A DNA stretch of 64,000 nucleotides, taken from positions 186,001-250,000 of the forward strand of contig NZ_JAEQND010000006.1 in assembly GCF_016722765.1 (NCBI RefSeq), in the 5' to 3' direction. Under the pieces are notes generated by a model. The model was not told the DNA's origin, ran no database searches, and was given only the letters and a program-made list of their open reading frames with translations. This DNA comes from Ramlibacter alkalitolerans (GTDB lineage: Bacteria > Pseudomonadota > Gammaproteobacteria > Burkholderiales > Burkholderiaceae_C). This document shows, piece after piece, positions 59,987 through 64,000 of the stretch; position 1 is the first letter of the stretch; each line of letters opens with the position of its first letter. Both the position numbers and the translations under genes were made by a program.

Positions 59987-60921
59987 GAGGCTGCCCGACC
60001 GGCGGAAAGCCGGGTCTGGGCCGTGCGGCTGCCGAGGCTGGCGGCGCGCTGCATCCAGCGCGTCGCCTGCACCGCATCCTGCGGCACCACGGCGCCCTTC
60101 TGGTAGGCGACCCCGAGGAAGTAGCTCATCTCCATGCGCCCGAAGCGCACGCCCTGGTCGGTGCACTTGCCCGAGCGCTTGACGATCATCGGCACGTCGG
60201 CGCTGCCTTCGGCGAAGGCCTGCATCTCCGCGACGGTGCGCTGCAGGTAGCGGTCGCGCGACAGCGCGGCCTGCTGCTTGTCGGGCAGGATCGCCACCAG
60301 CTCGCTGGCGAGGATCGGCAGCACCTCGAAGGGCGTCATGCCGCCGTGCGTGGCGGGCGAGTACCAGGCGTGGAGCATCGCCTTGTCGAGCGGCTGCAGG
60401 CCTTCGGTCTGGTTCGTGAAGTAGCTCAGCACCGTGGGACCTTCGGGGTGGCCGCGCACGCCCATCACGTGCATCGCCTCGTGGTACGCGCAGCGCCGGG
60501 CGTCGCCGTCGCGCATCTGCATCTCCACCCAGTCGAGCCTCGTCTCGTGCTGGAAGTGCAGCTGCGTCACGCAGGGCTCGTTGTCGGACAGGGTGCTGTC
60601 GGGGGTGATCTGGATGCGCACGTCGGCGGTCTGGGCCGCGTCGGGCTGGTCGCTCACGTCGGCCACCTGCAGGCCCGCCTCGGCCGCCACGTCGCGCAGC
60701 GCCTGCAGCGTGTGCTGCCTGTGGGCTGCCGCGTTGACGCCGTTGATGCTGACCTTCAGTTGCGGCTGCTCCCAATGCACGAGGCGCGTCGGGATCCCGC
60801 TCTGGTGCCACAGCACTTCCCACAGGGTGTTCATGCCCGTTTCGAACGCATCGGCGTGCGCGAAACCGGGGATGAAGGCTGCGGCGGCAGCGAGGAGGGC
60901 GGCGGCACCCGTTCTGAACAT
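59983..60921 (-). CDS. Secreted metzincin-like protein with C-terminal Sel1-type repeat
   Basis: 312 residues. Signal peptide (GAAALLAAAAAFIPGFAHAD). The central CAYHEAMHVMGVRGHPEGPT has an HExxHxxG core followed by a His one residue later than in classical metzincins. The C-terminus FLGVAYQKGAVVPQDAVQAT with RWMQRAASLGS is a Sel1-type helix pair. Likely a periplasmic or secreted zinc protease; the zinc geometry is inferred. Confidence 0.7.
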   Translation of the reverse strand: MFRTGAAALLAAAAAFIPGFAHADAFETGMNTLWEVLWHQSGIPTRLVHWEQPQLKVSINGVNAAAHRQHTLQALRDVAAEAGLQVADVSDQPDAAQTADVRIQITPDSTLSDNEPCVTQLHFQHETRLDWVEMQMRDGDARRCAYHEAMHVMGVRGHPEGPTVLSYFTNQTEGLQPLDKAMLHAWYSPATHGGMTPFEVLPILASELVAILPDKQQAALSRDRYLQRTVAEMQAFAEGSADVPMIVKRSGKCTDQGVRFGRMEMSYFLGVAYQKGAVVPQDAVQATRWMQRAASLGSRTAQTRLSAGRAAS

Positions 60922-61085
60922 CAAGCTGGTCCTTTCGGTGTTGAGCGACAAACGTGGGGTAGGACAGCTCCCACGCAAGAATGGTTTCATCGGTGACAGG
61001 TTTTTCATCGCCCAGGCGCAGAAATTTCCTGCGCCCCGCAGGCTCATCCGCGCTTGCAGGGTCTGCGGCAGGATGCCGCCCCCAT

Positions 61086-61124
61086 AAAAAAACCCGGCCG
61101 GGCCGCCGAAGCGGTCCTGCCGGG
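61086..61124 (-). terminator. Rho-independent terminator of the large secreted protein gene
   Basis: On the minus strand a hairpin with arms CCCGGC and GCCGGG, inner CCGC-TTCG-GCGG, then TTTTTTTA. It lies 60 bases past the stop codon at 61184. Confidence 0.88.
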
Positions 61125-61183
61125 AACCCGTGTAGCAATCGTTCGGGCGGCGGGGCTGGCTGCCCCGCCGCGCCTTGTCGCGC

Positions 61184-63817
61184 TTACTTGCGAGTGATGT
61201 TGGCCGTCGCCCCGCCACCCAGGACCGGGTTGCTGGACCAGGCGCGCACTTGCGTCGGCGCCACCGACCAGCCACCGGCGGTGGCCGGGTTCTGGAAGGA
61301 GCCGCTCGAGAACTTCTGGTCGAACGCCCAGCTGCCGTCGGCCGTCACACCCGTCGTTCCGATCGTGCACTCCGGGATGGTGTCGGTGCCGTCGCAGGTC
61401 TGGCCTGCGTTCGGGCCGCGCGACAGCGTGCCGTTCATGAACGTGATCGAGATCGTCTGGCTGTTGCGGATCGTGTCCGTGCCGTCCACGCGCCACCGGA
61501 ACTTGCTGGCTTCGAACTGCGCCCGCGCGATGGCGATGGTCTCGCCAGCGGCGACCGTGATCGAGGCCAGGCCGGTGTTCTCCGACTGGATGCCGGCGGC
61601 GTCCACCACCTTGTACTGCACGGTGTAGGTGCCGGGGACCGTGGAGGTGAAGGTGACGGCGCCGTTGACCGGCGTCGGCTGCGTGCCCAGTCCGGCGGGC
61701 CAGCTGGTGATCACCACGTTCTTCAGGTCGGCGAAACCGTCCGGATCGGTGGCGTTCGCCAGCAGGTTCACCGTGGAGGCGATGGCGCTCACCGCGTTGG
61801 CGGTGGTGTTGCCGGCCACCGGCGCATCGTTCACCGGCGTGACGGTGATGTTCACCGTGGCCGGATCGGACACGGGCGCGCCGTTGAAGGACACGTTGAA
61901 CGTGACGCCGTCGATGCCGCTCGCGTTGGGGTTCGGCAGGTAGTTCAGGAAACCATCCGCGGACACGGTGGTCGTGCCGAGGCGCGCCGCCTGCAGGATG
62001 TTCACCGTCACGGTGCCGCCCTGCTGGACGGCGGTGCGCAGCGACGTGGTCTGGCCGTTGACCAGCACGGTGGCGTTGGCCAGCAGGTCGATCACCAGCT
62101 CCTGGCCGGCGGTGCAGCCGGTCGACGAGGTGGCCGCGCAGTCTTCCGCCACGGTGGCGGTGACGTTGCCCGCCACGACCTGGCCGGCCGTCACGGCCAT
62201 GCCGCGCGCGGTCTGCACCGTGTGCATGTTGCTGCCGCCCTTGTTCGACACCACCTGCACCTGGTTGGGCGGCGACTTGATGCCGCGCACCGTGACCGCA
62301 TTGGCGGCCAGTGCGGCGCCGGGGCCGCGACCGATGTACGAGCCGTCGGTGCCGCGGACGCTGCCGAAGCCGGCCAGCGTCAGCACCGCCGTCGGGTCGC
62401 TGGACTCGGCGGTCACGGCGATGGTGCCGTCCTGCGGGCCGTTGTAGTCGGCGGTCTTGATCACCACGTCGTCGGTCAGGGCCTTGAGCATGTAGCTCGG
62501 GCGGACCTGGCCGTTGGCGTCACGGGCGTTGGTGTTCACGATGCAGACGTGGCTGGGCGGCGGGCCGCTCACGGCCATCTGGGCCCAGTAGTCGCTGCTG
62601 CCTTCGTCGTTGACCATGGCGATCGCGGAGCCTTGCGACGGCGCGGTGTACGGGCCGGGGTTCACCACGGTGTTGCCGTCGGCGTCGAGGCTGAGGGCGC
62701 CGCCGCACGGCTGCGCGTAGAACTCCAGCAGGGGCTTGATCAGGCCCTGGATCGGCTGGGCCGGGATGCGCGCCTGCAGCGTCGGCGTGGCCGTCGTGAA
62801 CACGTCGACGTCGGTCGCATTGCCGGTCGCGTCGGCACGGTAGGTCGCACGACCGCCGCCCACACGGCCCGGAATGATGTCCGTCATCAGGCGGCCGGCC
62901 ACCGTGAAGTTGGTCGCGCCGTCCAGGACGTACAGCAGGTCACCGTTGCCGTCCGCCTGCGAAGCACGCACTTCGACGCGGAAGGTGTTGTGGTTCTGCG
63001 GACGCGGGATCCCCTTGGTGTTGGGGGTGGGGCTGTTGTCGATGTCGTAGACGGTGATGTCGGGCAGCGGGCTGCCGGTCACGGGGCCGACGCGAGCCGG
63101 GTCGGCGATGTACTTCTTGCCGGTGCCGGGGTTGGTCGTGGTGCCGCCCTGCGCGACCAGGGAGTCATAGAACGGGTCCGTGCCGGCCGGCGCAGACTGC
63201 AGGTCGGGCATCGGGGGCACTTCGGCGCCGCCCGGGGCGGGGGACGGCAGGAGGTAGGGGCCGAGCGCGCCGGTCAGCGTGCATTCGAAGGTGAAGGGGC
63301 AGCCGACGCCGATGTCGGAGGTTTCGAAGATGCGGTCGCCTTCCGAACGATTCTTGAAGACCTCGTCCATGAACGGGGTGATCACGCGGTAGTCGCCGGC
63401 GAAGGGCAGGGGACGGATGTCGAGGCGATGGCGCGCGAAGACGGTCTGGCCGCCATCGGGGATCGCTTCCAGCGCGATGATCAGGCGCGCCTTGAAGCCG
63501 CGGGCGTCATCCAGCAGCACGTTGTCCGCGCCGTAGTAGAAGTGCTCCTCGAAGAAGTTGTCCGGAAAGACTTCGGGCAGGCTCGCGGGGCCGTCCGGCG
63601 GCGCCACGACGCACCAGCCGCCATCCCATTCGGCCTGGGTGCTCAGGTTGCAGTACTCCATGGTGATGCCCGTGGTGTCCTGGAACCACGTCGGGAAGCC
63701 CGTGGAATCGGACGCCGTGCTGATCGGGCCCACCCGTTCGAGACCGGCAAACGCCGGGGCGGCTGCGGCCGTGGCCAGCAGGATCGCTGCAGATATTGCG
63801 TGCAACTTGTGTTTCAT
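61184..63817 (-). CDS. Large secreted protein with Ig/cadherin-like domains
   Basis: 877 residues. Signal peptide (HAISAAILLATAAAAPAFAG). The N-terminal 500 residues have no family I recognise. The C-terminal third has two domains of the bacterial Ig/cadherin-like type (ITVTPVNDAPVAGNTTANAV; LLANATDPDGFADLKNVVI). Scattered Cys pairs suggest disulfides. ATG 63817 behind GAGGAG. Possibly a surface or exported adhesin-like protein; no function can be assigned. Confidence 0.75.
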   Translation of the reverse strand: MKHKLHAISAAILLATAAAAPAFAGLERVGPISTASDSTGFPTWFQDTTGITMEYCNLSTQAEWDGGWCVVAPPDGPASLPEVFPDNFFEEHFYYGADNVLLDDARGFKARLIIALEAIPDGGQTVFARHRLDIRPLPFAGDYRVITPFMDEVFKNRSEGDRIFETSDIGVGCPFTFECTLTGALGPYLLPSPAPGGAEVPPMPDLQSAPAGTDPFYDSLVAQGGTTTNPGTGKKYIADPARVGPVTGSPLPDITVYDIDNSPTPNTKGIPRPQNHNTFRVEVRASQADGNGDLLYVLDGATNFTVAGRLMTDIIPGRVGGGRATYRADATGNATDVDVFTTATPTLQARIPAQPIQGLIKPLLEFYAQPCGGALSLDADGNTVVNPGPYTAPSQGSAIAMVNDEGSSDYWAQMAVSGPPPSHVCIVNTNARDANGQVRPSYMLKALTDDVVIKTADYNGPQDGTIAVTAESSDPTAVLTLAGFGSVRGTDGSYIGRGPGAALAANAVTVRGIKSPPNQVQVVSNKGGSNMHTVQTARGMAVTAGQVVAGNVTATVAEDCAATSSTGCTAGQELVIDLLANATVLVNGQTTSLRTAVQQGGTVTVNILQAARLGTTTVSADGFLNYLPNPNASGIDGVTFNVSFNGAPVSDPATVNITVTPVNDAPVAGNTTANAVSAIASTVNLLANATDPDGFADLKNVVITSWPAGLGTQPTPVNGAVTFTSTVPGTYTVQYKVVDAAGIQSENTGLASITVAAGETIAIARAQFEASKFRWRVDGTDTIRNSQTISITFMNGTLSRGPNAGQTCDGTDTIPECTIGTTGVTADGSWAFDQKFSSGSFQNPATAGGWSVAPTQVRAWSSNPVLGGGATANITRK

Positions 63818-63846
63818 ACCGACTCCTCAAAAAAACGCTTGGCTGT

Positions 63847-63868
63847 AAAAAACCGGGAGTTCCCCCGG
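63847..63868 (-). terminator. Terminator-like hairpin in the leader of the secreted protein gene
   Basis: On the minus strand CCGGG-GGAACT-CCCGG followed by TTTTTT, 30 bases before the start codon. It either ends an upstream transcript or attenuates this gene. Confidence 0.6.
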
Positions 63869-63928
63869 CTGGCTTGACTTGATGTTGCGGCGTGCAACAC
63901 CTTTGTGGTCCCTGCAAGCATCTGTATC

Positions 63929-63943
63929 GCAGCGAACGTGCCA
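63929..63943 (-). promoter_or_regulatory. Possible sigma-54 promoter
   Basis: On the minus strand TGGCAC-GTTCG-CTGC, matching the -24/-12 pattern (TGGCAC-N5-TTGC) except one base. It would start transcription near 63917, ahead of the hairpin at 63847-63868. A single-site match. Confidence 0.35.
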
Positions 63944-64000
63944 CCGGCTTTTGGCCGAGAAGTGAATACGAATGAGTACGTTTGAGAGGAACGAAGGTCC

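Overview
The window is a high-GC Gram-negative chromosome segment. Gene content, operon order (ybgC-tolQRA, ribDE-ribB-ribH-nusB, pilE-fimT-pilVWXY1, glyA-nrdR) and the dispersed intergenic repeats point to a betaproteobacterium of the order Burkholderiales, most likely a Comamonadaceae-type genus. This assignment is an inference from gene content and style; no rRNA is present. Most of the window is housekeeping sequence. I saw no tRNA, rRNA, CRISPR array, insertion sequence or prophage.

Layout. 0-8.7 kb: a frameshifted aldo/keto reductase, a degenerate sensor/receiver-like protein, a DUF3606 protein, pncB, an MscS-like membrane protein, gabD and alaS. 8.7-15.5 kb: an accessory anaerobic module of four class I (ATP-dependent) benzoyl-CoA reductase-type subunits in the order C-B-A-D, a FdxA-type ferredoxin, a hemerythrin-domain protein and an NnrS protein. 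It is preceded by an FNR-type palindrome and bounded by two different palindromic repeats. 15.5-25.4 kb: trmB, gluQ, a LysR regulator divergent from a pirin-DoxX-flavodoxin-pirin cluster, dnaE, and a TauD-like protein that has lost its proximal iron ligands. 25.6-33.2 kb: a nearly gap-free minus-strand chain ribD-ribE-ribB(X)-ribH-nusB-aminotransferase-ybgC-tolQ-tolR-tolA, much of it joined by 4-base ATGA overlaps. 33.2-43.2 kb: a type IV pilus minor-pilin operon (pilE, fimT-like, pilV, pilW, pilX, pilY1), then a TonB-like protein and a lone GspH/FimT pseudopilin on the other strand.

43.2-46.8 kb: nrdR and glyA, the latter behind a ZTP (pfl) riboswitch; a lytic transglycosylase with a long structured leader; and the only large non-coding stretch (about 0.8 kb), which contains a well-formed candidate structured RNA. 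46.8-54.8 kb: a DUF349 protein, then an envelope operon (TPR protein, L,D-transpeptidase, two cyclophilins, lpxH, mtfA). 54.9-64 kb: cysS, an AlkA-like glycosylase, accA, tilS, a DMT permease behind a short proline-rich upstream ORF with three hairpins, a secreted metzincin-like Sel1 protein, and a large secreted Ig/cadherin-like protein whose upstream region leaves the window.

The most unusual content is the compact benzoyl-CoA-reductase/ferredoxin/hemerythrin/NnrS module, which has no ligase or ring-cleavage genes beside it. Next come the two candidate structured RNAs near 46 kb, the PilY1 with an inserted coiled coil and Cys-rich repeats, and the uORF leader at 59 kb. Four families of dispersed intergenic palindromes are also present; in one family the repeat end supplies the stop codon of the neighbouring gene twice.
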